Assembly: GCA_022414725.1 (NCBI GenBank)
Contig: CM039463.1
Coordinates: forward strand, 39,816,665 to 39,880,664
DNA from: Microglena sp. YARC
Lineage: Eukaryota; Chlorophyta; Chlorophyceae; Chlamydomonadales; Chlamydomonadaceae
Length of the DNA stretch: 64,000 nucleotides
Reading direction: 5' to 3'
Position numbers and translations under genes: made by a program. This document shows, one piece after another, positions 51,101 through 64,000 of the stretch; the first letter of the stretch is position 1; the number at the start of each line of letters is the position of its first letter. The notes below the pieces were generated by a model. That model worked only from the letters and a program-made list of their open reading frames with translations, did no database searches and was not told where the DNA came from.

Positions 51101-54100
51101 GGGATCATACTCAGAAGCTTAGAGTATAGTAGCTCGGTATTGTTACAATAGGGATCATACTCAGTAGCTTAGAGTATAGTAGCTCGGTATTGTTACAATA
51201 GGGATCATACTCAGAAGCTTAGAGTATAGTAGCTCGGTATTGTTACAATAGGGATCATACTCAGAAGCTTAGAGTATAGTAGCTCGGTATTGTTACAATA
51301 GGGATCATACTCAGAAGCTTAGAGTATAGTAGCTCGGTATTGTTACAATAGGGATCATACTCAGAAGCTTAGAGTATAGTAGCTCGGTATTGTTACAATA
51401 GGGATCATACTCAGAAGCTTAGAGTATAGTAGCTCGGTATTGTTACAATAGGGATCATACTCAGAAGCTTAGAGTATAGTAGCTCGGTATTGTTACAATA
51501 GGGATCATACTCAAAGCTTAGAGTATAGTAGCTCGGTATTGTTACAATAGGGATCATACTCAGAAGCTTAGAGTATAGTAGCTCGGTATTGTTACAATAG
51601 GGATCATACTCAGTAGCTTAGAGTATAGTAGCTCGGTATTGTTACAATAGGGATCATACTCAGAAGCTTAGAGTATAGTAGCTCGGTATTGTTACAATAG
51701 GGATCATACTCAGAAGCTTAGAGTATAGTAGCTCGGTATTGTTACAATAGGGATCATACTCAGAAGCTTAGAGTATAGTAGCTCGGTATTGTTACAATAG
51801 GGATCATACTCAGAAGCTTAGAGTATAGTAGCTCGGTATTGTTACAATAGGGATCATACTCAGAAGCTTAGAGTATAGTAGCTCGGTATTGTTACAATAG
51901 GGATCATACTCAGTAGCTTAGAGTATAGTAGCTCGGTATTGTTACAATAGGGATCATACTCAGAAGCTTAGAGTATAGTAGCTCGGTATTGTTACAATAG
52001 GGATCATACTCAGAAGCTTAGAGTATAGTAGCTCGGTATTGTTACAATAGGGATCATACTCAGAAGCTTAGAGTATAGTAGCTCGGTATTGTTACAATAG
52101 GGATCATACTCAGAAGCTTAGAGTATAGTAGCTCGGTATTGTTACAATAGGGATCATACTCAGAAGCTTAGAGTATAGTAGCTCGGTATTGTTACAATAG
52201 GGATCATACTCATAGCTTAGAGTATAGTAGCTCGGTATTGTTACAATAGGGATCATACTCAGAAGCTTAGAGTATAGTAGCTCGGTATTGTTACAATAGG
52301 GATCATACTCAGAAGCTTAGAGTATAGTAGCTCGGTATTGTTACAATAGGGATCATACTCAGAAGCTTAGAGTATAGTAGCTCGGTATTGTTACAATAGG
52401 GATCATACTCAGAAGCTTAGAGTATAGTAGCTCGGTATTGTTACAATAGGGATCATACTCAGAAGCTTAGAGTATAGTAGCTCGGTATTGTTACAATAGG
52501 GATCATACTCAGAAGCTTAGAGTATAGTAGCTCGGTATTGTTACAATAGGGATCATACTCAGAAGCTTAGAGTATAGTAGCTCGGTATTGTTACAATAGG
52601 GATCATACTCAATAGCTTAGAGTATAGTAGCTCGGTATTGTTACAATAGGGATCATACTCAGAAGCTTAGAGTATAGTAGCTCGGTATTGTTACAATAGG
52701 GATCATACTCAGAAGCTTAGAGTATAGTAGCTCGGTATTGTTACAATAGGGATCATACTCAGTAGCTTAGAGTATAGTAGCTCGGTATTGTTACAATAGG
52801 GATCATACTCAGAAGCTTAGAGTATAGTAGCTCGGTATTGTTACAATAGGGATCATACTCAGAAGCTTAGAGTATAGTAGCTCGGTATTGTTACAATAGG
52901 GATCATACTCAGAAGCTTAGAGTATAGTAGCTCGGTATTGTTACAATAGGGATCATACTCAGAAGCTTAGAGTATAGTAGCTCGGTATTGTCACAATAGG
53001 GATCACACTCAGAAGCTTAGGGTATAGTAGCTCGGTATTGTTACAATAGGGATCATACTCTGAGCTTAGAGTATAGTAGCTCGGTATTGTTACATTAGGG
53101 ATCATACTCAGTAGCTTAGAGTATAGTAGCTCGGTATTGTTACAATAGGGATCATACTCAGAAGCTTAGAGTATAGTAGCTCGGTATTGTTACAATAGGG
53201 ATCATACTCAGAAGCTTAGAGTATAGTAGCTCGGTATTGTTACAATAGGGATCATACTCAGAAGCTTAGAGTATAGTAGCTCGGTATTGTTACAATAGGG
53301 ATCATACTCAGAAGCTTAGAGTATAGTAGCTCGGTATTGTTACAATAGGGATCATACTCAGTAAGCTTAGAGTATAGTAGCTCGGTATTGTTACAATAGG
53401 GATCATACTCAGCTTAGAGTATAGTAGCTCGGTATTGTTACAATAGGGATCATACTCAGAAGCTTAGAGTATAGTAGCTCGGTATTGTTACAATAGGGAT
53501 CATACTCAGAAGCTTAGAGTATAGTAGCTCGGTATTGTTTACAATAGGGATCATACTCAGAAGCTTAGAGTATAGTAGCTCGGTATTGTTACAATAGGGA
53601 TCATACTCAGAAGCTTAGAGTATAGTAGCTCGGTATTGTTACAATAGGGATCATACTCAGAAGCTTAGAGTATAGTAGCTCGGTATTGTTACAATAGGGA
53701 TCATACTCAGTAGCTTAGAGTATAGTAGCTCGGTATTGTTACAATAGGGATCATACTCAGAAGCTTAGAGTATAGTAGCTCGGTATTGTTACAATAGGGA
53801 TCATACTCAGAAGCTTAGAGTATAGTAGCTCGGTATTGTTACAATAGGGATCATACTCAGAAGCTTAGAGTATAGTAGCTCGGTATTGTTACAATAGGGA
53901 TCATACTCAGAAGCTTAGAGTATAGTAGCTCGGTATTGTTACAATAGGGATCATACTCAGAAGCTTAGAGTATAGTAGCTCGGTATTGTTACAATAGGGA
54001 TCATACTCAGAAGCTTAGAGTATAGTAGCTCGGTATTGTTACAATAGGGATCATACTCAGAAGCTTAGAGTATAGTAGCTCGGTATTGTTACAATAGGGA

Positions 54101-57100
54101 TCATACTCAGAAGCTTAGAGTATAGTAGCTCGGTATTGTTACAATAGGGATCATACTCAGAAGCTTAGAGTATAGTAGCTCGGTATTGTTACAATAGGGA
54201 TCATACTCATAGCTTAGAGTATAGTAGCTCGGTATTGTTACAATAGGGATCATACTCAGAAGCTTAGAGTATAGTAGCTCGGTATTGTTACAATAGGGAT
54301 CATACTCAGAAGCTTAGAGTATAGTAGCTCGGTATTGTTACAATAGGGATCATACTCAGAAGCTTAGAGTATAGTAGCTCGGTATTGTTACAATAGGGAT
54401 CATACTCAGAAGCTTAGAGTATAGTAGCTCGGTATTGTTACAATAGGGATCATACTCAAAGCTTAGAGTATAGTAGCTCGGTATTGTTACAATAGGGATC
54501 ATACTCAGAAGCTTAGAGTATAGTAGCTCGGTATTGTTACAATAGGGATCATACTCAATAGCTTAGAGTATAGTAGCTCGGTATTGTTACAATAGGGATC
54601 ATACTCAGAGCTTAGAGTATAGTAGCTCGGTATTGTTACAATAGGGATCATACTCAGAAGCTTAGAGTATAGTAGCTCGGTATTGTTACAATAGGGATCA
54701 TACTCAATAGCTTAGAGTATAGTAGCTCGGTATTGTTACAATAGGGATCATACTCAGAAGCTTAGAGTATAGTAGCTCGTATTGTTACAATAGGGATCAT
54801 ACTCAGATAGCTTAGAGTATAGTAGCTCGGTATTGTTACAATAGGGATCATACTCAGAAGCTTAGAGTATAGTAGCTCGGTATTGTTACAATAGGGATCA
54901 TACTCAGAAGCTTAGAGTATAGTAGCTCGGTATTGTTACAATAGGGATCATACTCAGAAGCTTAGAGTATAGTAGCTCGGTATTGTTACAATAGGGATCA
55001 TACTCAGAAGCTTAGAGTATAGTAGCTCGGTATTGTTACAATAGGGATCATACTCAGAAGCTTAGAGTATAGTAGCTCGGTATTGTTACAATAGGGATCA
55101 TACTCAGAAGCTTAGAGTATAGTAGCTCGGTATTGTTACAATAGGGATCATACTCAGAAGCTTAGAGTATAGTAGCTCGGTATTGTTACAATAGGGATCA
55201 TACTCAGAAGCTTAGAGTATAGTAGCTCGGTATTGTTTAGGGATCATACTCAGAAGCTTAGAGTATAGTAGCTCGGTATTGTTACAATAGGGATTCATAC
55301 TCAGAAGCTTAGAGTATAGTAGCTCGGTATTGTTTACAATAGGGATCATACTTCAGAAGCTTAGAGTATAGTAGCTCGGTATTGTTACAATAGGGATCAT
55401 ACTCAGAAGCTTAGAGTATAGTAGCTCGGTATTGTTACAATAGGGATCATACTCAGAAGCTTAGAGTATAGTAGCTCGGTATTGTTACAATAGGGATCAT
55501 ACTCAGAAGCTTAGAGTATAGTAGCTCGGTATTGTTACAATAGGGATCATACTCAGAAGCTTAGAGTATAGTAGCTCGGTATTGTTACAATAGGATCATA
55601 TCAGATAGCTTAGAGTATAGTAGCTCGGTATTGTTACAATAGGGATCATACTCAAAGCTTAGAGTATAGTAGCTCGGTATTGTTACAATAGGGATCATAC
55701 TCAGCTTAGAGTATAGTAGCTCGGTATTGTTACAATAGGGATCATACTCAGAAGCTTAGAGTATAGTAGCTCGGTATTGTTACAATAGGGATCATACTCA
55801 AAGCTTAGAGTATAGTAGCTCGGTATTGTTACAATAGGGATCATACTCAGAAGCTTAGAGTATAGTAGCTCGGTATTGTTACAATAGGGATCATACTCAG
55901 AAGCTTAGAGTATAGTAGCTCGGTATTGTTACAATAGGGATCATACTCAGAAGCTTAGAGTATAGTAGCTCGGTATTGTAACAATAGGGATCATACTCAG
56001 AGCTTAGAGTATAGTAGCTCGGTATTTTACAATAGGATCATACTCACTTAGAGTATAGTAGCTCGGTATTGTTACAATAGGGATCATACTTCAATGCTTA
56101 GAGTATAGTAGCTCGGTATTGTTACATAGGGATCATACTCAAAGCTTAGAGTATAGTAGGGTATTGTTACGATAGGGATCATACATCAGCTTAGAGTATA
56201 GTAGCTTATTGTTACCCATTGTTACAATAGGGATCATACTCAGAAGCTTAGAGTATAGTAGCTCGGTATTGTTACAATCATACGCTTAGAGTATAGTAGC
56301 TCGGTATTGTTACAATAGGGATTCATACTCAATAGTATAGTAGCTCGGTATTGTTACAATAGGATCATACTCAGAAGCTTAGAGTATAGTAGCTCGGTAT
56401 TGTTACAATAGGGATCATACTCAGAAGCTTAGAGTATAGTAGCTCGGTATTGTTACAATAGGGATCATACTCAATAGCTTAGAGTATAGTAGCTCGGTAT
56501 TGTTACAATAGGGATCATTGTTACATTCAGAAGCTTAGAGTATAGTAGCTCGGTATTGTTACAATAGGGATCATACTCAGAAGCTTAGAGTATAGTAGCT
56601 CGGTATTGTTACAATAGGGATCATACTCAATAGCTTAGAGTATAGTAGCTTCGGTATTGTTACAATAGGGATCATACTCAGTAGCTTAGAGTATAGTAGC
56701 TCGGTATTGTTACAATAGGGATCATACTCAGAAGCTTAGAGTATAGTAGCTCGTATTGTTACAATAGGGATCATACTCAGAAGCTTAGAGTATAGTAGCT
56801 CGTATTGTTACAATAGGGATCATACTCAGAAGCTTAGAGTATAGTAGCTTCGGTATTGTTACAATAGGGATCATACTCAAAGCTTAGAGTATAGTAGCTC
56901 GGTATTGTTACAATAGGGATCATACTCAGAAGCTTAGAGTATAGTAGCTCGGTATTGTTACAATAGGGATCATACATCAAATAGCTTAGAGTATAGTAGC
57001 TCGGTATTGTTACAATAGGGATCATACTCAATAAGCTTAGAGTATAGTAGCTCGGTATTGTTACAATAGGGATCATACTCAGAAGCTTAGAGTATAGTAG

Positions 57101-60100
57101 CTCGGTATTGTTACAATAGGGATCATACTCAGAAGCTTAGAGTATAGTAGCTCGGTATTGTTAACAATAGGATCATACTCAATAGCTTAGAGTATAGTAG
57201 CTCGGTATTGTTACAATAGGGATCATACTCAGAAGCTTAGAGTATAGTAGCTCGGTATTGTTACAATAGGGATCATACTCAGAAGCTTAGAGTATAGTAG
57301 CTTCGGTATTGTTACAATAGGGATCATACTCAAGTAGCTTAGAGTATAGTAGCTCGGTATTGTTACAATAGGGATCATACTCATAGCTTAGAGTATAGTA
57401 GCTCGGTATTGTTACAATAGGGATCATACTCACTTAGCTTAGAGTATAGTAGCTCGGTATTGTTACAATAGGGATCATACTCAAAGCTTAGAGTATAGTA
57501 GCTCGGTATTGTTACAATAGGGATCATACTCAGAAGCTTAGAGTATAGTAGGCTCGTATTGTTATTGTTACAATAGGGATCATACTCAGAAGCTTAGAGT
57601 ATAGTAGCTCGGTATTGTTACAATAGGGATCATACTTCAGTAGCTTAGAGTATAGTAGCTCGGTATTGTTACAATAGGGATCATACTCAGAAGCTTAGAG
57701 TATAGTAGCTCGGAATTGTTACAATAGGGATCATACTCAGAAGCTTAGAGTATAGTAGCTCGGTATTGTTACATTAGGGATCATACTCAGAAGCTTAGAG
57801 TATAGTAGCTCGGTATTGTTACAATAGGGATCATACTCAGAAGCTTAGAGTATAGTAGCTCGGTATTGTTACAATAGGGATTATACTCAAACGTTTAGAG
57901 TATAGTAGCTCGGTATTGTTACAATAGGGATCATACATCAGAAGCTTAGAGTATAGTAGCTCGGTATTGTTACAATAGGGATCATACTCAGAAGCTTAGA
58001 GTATAGTAGCTCGGTATTGTTACAATAGGGATCATACATTCATTATCAGCTTAGAGTATAGTAGCTCGGTATTGTTAACAATAGGGATCATACTCAGAAG
58101 CTTAGAGTATAGTAGCTCGGTATTGTTACAATAAGGATCATACATCAGATAGCTTAGAGTATAGTAGCTCGGTATTGTTACAATAGGGATCATACTCAGA
58201 GCTTAGAGTATAGTAGGCTCGGTATTGTTAGATAGGGATCATACAATAGGGTCATACTCAGAAGCTTAGAGTATAGTAGCTCGGCTATTGTTACAATAGG
58301 GAATCATACTCAGTAAGCTTAGAGTATAGTAGCTCGGTATTGTTACAATAGGGATCATACTCAGAAAGAGTATAGTAGCTTAGAGTATAACTCAGAAGCT
58401 AGCATCGGTATTGTTACAATAGGGATCATACTCAGAAGCTTAGAGTATAGTAGCTCGGTATTGTTTACAGATAGTAGGATCATACATACTCAGAAGCTTA
58501 GGTATATAAGTAGCTCGGTATTGTTTACGATAGGGATCATACTCAGAAGCTTAGAGTATAGTAGCTCGGTATTGTTTACAATAGGGATCATACTCAGAAG
58601 CTTAGAGTATAGTAGCTCGGTATTGTACAATAGGGATCATACATTCAGATAGCTTAGAGTATAGTAGCTTCGTATTGTTACAATAGGGATCATACTCAGA
58701 AGCTTAGAGTATAGTAGCTCGGTATTGTTACAATAAGGGATCATACTCAGAAGCTTAGAGTATAGTAGTTCGGTCGGTATTGTTACAATAGGGATCATAC
58801 ATCAAAGCTTAGAGTATAGTAGCTCGGTATTGTTACAATAGGGATTCATACTCAGAAGCTTAGAGTATAGTAGCTCGGTATTGTTACAATAGATCATACT
58901 CCAGAAGCTTAGAGATATAGTAGCTCGTATTGTTACATAGGGATCATACTCACAGAAGCTTAGAGTATAGTAGCTCGGTATTGTTACAATAGGGATCATA
59001 CTCAATAGCTTAGAGTATAGTAGCTCGGTATGTTAGCTTAGAGTATAGTATCGGTATTGTCTTACAATAGGGATCATACTCAGAAGCTTAGAGTATAGTA
59101 GGTCGGTATTGTTACAATAGGGATGATACTCAGAAGCTTAGAGTATAGTTAGCTCGGTATTGTTACTAATAAGGGATAACTAAAGCTTAGAGTATATTAG
59201 TAGCTCGTATTGTTACAATAGGATCATACTCAGAAGCTTAGAGTATAGTAGCTGGTATTGTTACAATAGGATCATACTCAGAAGCTTAGAGTATAGTAGT
59301 CTATTGTTACAATAGGGATCATACTCAGAAGCTAGAGTATCTAGTAGCTCGGTTATTGTTTACGATTAGGCTCGATCATACTCAGAAGCTTAGAGTATAG
59401 TAGCTCGGTATTGTTACAATAGGAATCATACTCAGAAGCTTAGAGTATAAGTAGCTCCGTATTCAATAAGGATCATACTCAATAGCTTAGAGTATAGTAG
59501 CTCGGTATTGTTACAATAGGGATCATACTCAGAAGCTTAGAGTATAGTAGCTCGGTATTGTTACGATAGGGAATCATACATTCATATTCAATAGCTTAGA
59601 GTATAGTAGCTCGGTATTGTTACAATAGGGATCATACTCAGAAGCTTAGAGTATAGTAGCTCGGTATTGTTACAATAGGGATCATACTCAGAAGCTTCAT
59701 ACTCAATAGCTTAGAGTATAGTAGCTCGGTATTGTTACAATAGGATCATACAAATTAGGATTATAGGGACATACTCAGCTCTGGTATTGTTACATACGAT
59801 AAGCATAGAATAGCTTAGAGTATAGTAGGATCTCCGGTATAGTGTTACAATAGGGATCATACTCAGAAGCTTAGAGTATAGTAGCTCGGTATTTCTAGTT
59901 ACAATAGGGATCATACTCAGCTACTAGCTTTAGAGTATAGTAGTCGGTATTGTTGACAATACAGATCATACTCAGAAGCTTAGAGTATAGTAGCTCGGTA
60001 TTGTTACGATAGGATTAGAGGATCATACTCAATAGCTTAGAGTATAGTAGCTCGGTATTGTTACAATAGGGATCATACTCAGAAGCTTAGAGTATAGTAG

Positions 60101-63100
60101 CTCGGTATTGTTACAATAGGGATCATACTCAGAAGCTTAGAGTATAGTAGCTCGGTATTGTTACATAGGGATCATACTCAGAAGCTTAGAGTATAGTAGA
60201 TTGTACAATAGGATCATACTCAATGCTTAGAGTATATAGCTCGGTATTGTTACAATAGGGATCATACTCAGAAGCTTAGAGTATAGTAGCTCGGTATTGT
60301 TACAATAGGATCATACTCAGAAGCTTATTAGAGTATAGTAGCTCGGTATTGTTACGATAGGAATCATACTCATACTAGCTTAGAGTATAGTAGCTTCGGT
60401 ATTGTTACAATAGGGATCATACTCAGAAGCCTTAGAGTATAGTAGCTCGGTATTGTTACAATATAGGATCATACTCATAGGAGTATAGTAGCTCGTATTG
60501 TACACGATAGGGATCATACTCAGAAGCTTAGAGTATAGTAGCTCGGTATTGTTACATAGGATCATACTCAGAAGCTTAGAGTATAGTAGCTCGGTATTGT
60601 TACAATAGGGATCATACTCATAGCTTAGAGTATAGTAGCTCGGTATTGTTACAATAAGGGATCGAAGCTTAGAGTATAAGTAGCTCGGTATTGTTACAAT
60701 AGGGATCATACTCAGAAGCTTAAGTATAGTCGGTATTTACAATAGGGATCATACTCAGAAGCTTAGAGTATAGTAGCTCGGTATTGTTTGACTGTAAGGA
60801 TCATACATTCATACTCAATAGCTTAGAGTATAGTAGCTCGGTATTGTTACAATAGGGATCAATACTCAGAAGCCTTAGAGTAATAGTAGCTCGGTATTGT
60901 TACAATAGGGATTATCCATACTCAGCTTAGCTTAGAGTATAGTAACTCGGTATTGTTACAATAGGATCATACTCAGAAGCTTAGAGTATAGTAGCTCGGT
61001 ATTGTTACAATAGGGATCATACTCAGAAGCTTAGAGTATAGTAGCTCGGGTATTGTTACAATAGGGATCAATACTCAGAAAGCTTTTAGAGTATAGTAGC
61101 TCGGTATTGTTACAATAGGGATCATACTCAATAGCTTAGAGTATAGTAGCTCGGTATTGTTACAATAGGGATCATACTCAGAAGCTTAGAGTATAGTAGC
61201 TCGGTATTGTTACAATAGGGATCATACTCAGAAGCTTAGAGTATAGTAGCTCGGTATTGTTACAATAGGGATCATACATTCATACTCAATAGCTTAGAGT
61301 ATAGTAGCTCGGTATTGTTACAATAGGGATCATACTCAGAATAGCTAGAGTATAGTAGGCTCGGTATTGTTTTACAATAAGGGATCATACTCAGAGCTTA
61401 GAGTATAGTTAGCTCGGTATTGTTACAATAGGGATCATACTCAGAAGCTTAGAGTATAGTAGCTCGGTATTGTTACAATAGGATCATACTCAGATGCTTA
61501 GAGTATAGTAGCTCGGTATTGTTACAATAGGGATCATACTCAGAAGCTTAGAGTATAGTAGCTCGGTATTGTTACAATAGGGATCATACTCAGAAGCTTA
61601 GAGTATAGTAGCTCGGTATTGTTACAATAGGGATCATCTCAATAGCTTAGAGTATAGTAGCTCGGTATCAATAGGGATCATACTTATAGTAGCTCGTATA
61701 CTTGTTTACAATAGGATCATACTCAGAAGCTAGAGTATAGTAGCTCGGTATTGTTACAATATCATACTCAATAGCTTAGAGTATAGTAGCTCGTATTGTT
61801 ACAATAGGGATCATACTCACTTATCTAGATAGTTAGAGTAGTAGCTCGGTATTGTTAATAAGGATCATACTCAGAAGCTTAGAGTATAGTAGCTATGTTA
61901 CAATAGGGATCATACTCAGAAGCTTAGAGTATAGTAGCTCGGTATTGTTACAATAGGGATCATACTTCATCTCAATAGCTTAGAGTATAGTAGCTCGGTA
62001 TGTTACAATAGGGATCATACTCAGAAGCTTGAAGTATAGTAGCTCGGTATTGTTACATAAGGAATCATTCATACTCAACTTAGAGTATAGTTCGGTATTA
62101 CAAGGGGATATATACTCAGAAGCTTAGAGTATAGTAGCTCGGTATTGTTTACGATAGGATCATACATTCATACTCAATAGTTTAGAGTATAGTAGCTCGG
62201 TATTGTTACAATAGGGATCATACTCAGAAGCTTAGAGTATAGTAGCTCGGTATTGTTACAATAGGGATCATACTCATACTCAAAGCTTAGAGTATAGTAG
62301 CTCGTATTGTTACAATAGGGATCATACTCAGAAGCTTAGAGTATAGTAGCCTCGGTATTGTTACAATAGGGATCATATCAGAACTTAGAGTATAGTAGCT
62401 CGGTATTGTTACAATAGGATCATACTCAACGCTCATAATAGCTTAGAGGGTAGCTCGGTATTGTTACACTATAGGGATCATACTTCAAAGCTTAGAGTAT
62501 AGTAGCTCGGTATTTGTTACAATAGGGATCATACTCAGAAGCTTAGAGTATAGTAGCTCGGTATTGTTACAATAGGGATCATACTCAGAAGCTTAGAGTA
62601 TAGTAGCTCGGTATTGTTACAATAGGGATCATACTCAGAAGCTTAGAGTATAGTAGCTCGGTATTGTTACAATAAGGGATCATACATCAGAAGCTTAGAG
62701 TATAGTTAGCTCGGTATTGTTACAATAGGGATCATACTCACTTAGAGTATAGTAGCTCGGTATTGTTACAATAGGGATCATACTCAGAAGCTTAGAGTAT
62801 AGTAGCTCGTATTGTTACAATAGGGATCATAACTCAGAAGCTTAGAGTAATAGTAGCTCGGTATTGTTTACAATAGATCATACTCAGCTTAGAGTATAGT
62901 AGCTCGGTATTGTTACAATAGGGATCATACTCAGATAGCTTAGAGTATAGTAGCTCTATTGTTACGATAGGGATCATACTCAACTCAATAGCTTAGAGTA
63001 TAGTTCGGTATTGTTACAATAGGGATCATACCAGCTTCTCGGTATTGTTACAATACATACATCAGAAGCTCTCGGTATTGTTACAATAAGGGATCATACT

Positions 63101-64000
63101 CAGAAGCTTAGAGTATAGTAGCTCGGTATTGTTACGATAATTCATACTCAATAGCTTAAGAGTATAGTAGTCGGTATTGTTACAATAGGGATCATACTCA
63201 GAAGCTTAGAGTATAGTAGCTCGGTATTGTTACGATAGGGATCATGAGTTTATGTAGCTCGGTATTGTTACAATAGGGATCATACTCAGAAGCTTAGAGT
63301 ATAGTAGCTCGGTATTGTTACAATAGGGATCATACTCAGAAGCTTAGAGTATAGTAGTCGGTATTTGTTACAATAGGGATCATACTCAGAAGCTTAGAGT
63401 ATAGTAGCTCGGTATTGTTACAATAGGATCATACTCAATAGCTTAGAGTATAGTAGCTCGGTATTGTTACAATAGGGATCATACTCAGAAGCTTAGAGTA
63501 TAGTAGCTCGGGTATTGTTACAATAGGGATCATACTCAGAAGCTTAGAGTATAGTAGCTCGGTATTGTTACATCTAGGGATCATACTCAAGTGAGCTTAG
63601 AGTATAGTAGCTCGTATTGTTACGATAAGGATATACTCAAAATAGCTTAGAGTATAGTAGCTCGGTATTGTTACAATAGGATCATACTCAGAAGCTTAGA
63701 GTATAGTAGCTCGGTATTGTTACAATAGATCATACTCAGAAGCTAGAGTATAGTAGCTCGTATTGTTTACAATAGGGATCATACTCAGAAGCTTAGAGTA
63801 TAGTAGCTCGATTGTTACAATAGGGATCATACTTCAGAGCTTAGAGTATAGTAGCTCGGTATTGTTACAATAGGGATCATACTCAGAAGCTTAGAGTATA
63901 GTAGCTCGTATTGTTACGGAATAAGGATCATACATTCATACTCAAAGCTTAGAGTATAGTAGCTCGGTATTGTTACAATAAGGATCATACTCATATCAAA

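Larger units (their letters stand above)
34934..64000 (+). repeat. 50-bp satellite array, about 580 copies
   Basis: The monomer is AGCTTAGAGTATAGTAGCTC + GGTATTGTTACAATAGGGAT + CATACTCAGA. The left flank (34934-37320) shows substitutions and an extended CATACATTCATACT(A/C)AATAGCTT form. About 37000-52950 is nearly identical from unit to unit except at the two bases before AGCTT. From about 55230 to the window end indels and partial units become frequent. The monomer contains ATACTC...GAGTAT inverted around AAGCTT. Frames reading IPIVTIPSYYTLS are repeat products. The window ends inside the array. Confidence 0.97.

Noticed and set aside
37518..60709. Repeated minus-strand frames of 60-110 codons (IPIVTIPSYYTLS)
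   Set aside because: They are a direct by-product of a stop-poor 50-bp repeat read in shifting frames, with no gene structure.
34934..64000. CRISPR-like regular array
   Set aside because: The 50-bp period has no variable spacers; everything repeats, and the context is eukaryotic. It is a satellite.

Overview
The window is eukaryotic nuclear DNA, most likely from a green alga or a related protist. It has one multi-exon gene with GT-AG introns encoding the C-terminal part of a plant-type (AKT/SKOR-like) voltage-gated K+ channel. It also carries several transposon families and very large amounts of tandem repeat. The lineage is inferred from the channel architecture (C-linker, cyclic-nucleotide-binding-type fold, ankyrin repeats). 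No rRNA, tRNA or organelle gene is present to confirm it.

Layout. 1-2381: intron or upstream sequence of the channel gene, with a G-rich tandem repeat, a LINE fragment, a palindromic element and a nested pair of hAT-like MITEs. 2382-24235 (+): eleven exons of the channel gene. All ten junctions keep phase, and the joined exons give 2958 nt, or 985 codons plus a TGA stop. The transmembrane and pore exons lie left of the window. 24236-27590: MITEs, a tRNA-derived SINE with a perfect target-site duplication, and minisatellites. 27592-about 31664 (-): a decayed non-LTR retrotransposon with RNase H and a CCHC zinc knuckle. 31761-32544: an unrecognised ORF and a possible first exon. 32540-34770: a GT/G-rich minisatellite. 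34934-64000: about 580 copies of a 50-bp satellite, interrupted once by a LINE copy.

The most unusual structure is in the channel gene. Most of its introns are built from tandem copies of the exon edge they adjoin: exon end plus donor, or acceptor plus exon start. Examples are 11 to 12 copies of the exon D acceptor, six copies of the exon G donor (mostly at an exact 99-bp period), four of the exon F donor, four of the exon H acceptor, and three each of the exon A, D and E donors. The gene therefore presents the splicing machinery with about 35 decoy splice sites. MITEs with 8-bp target duplications have landed inside these arrays and help date them. The intron before the last exon holds a 3.9-kb CTG-rich array.

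Two further points stand out. The SINE and the RNase H LINE share the same roughly 50-nt 3' tail with a small hairpin, which suggests a LINE/SINE partnership. In the 50-bp satellite, variation in the homogeneous centre is almost confined to a 0-4 nt linker inside an inverted repeat.
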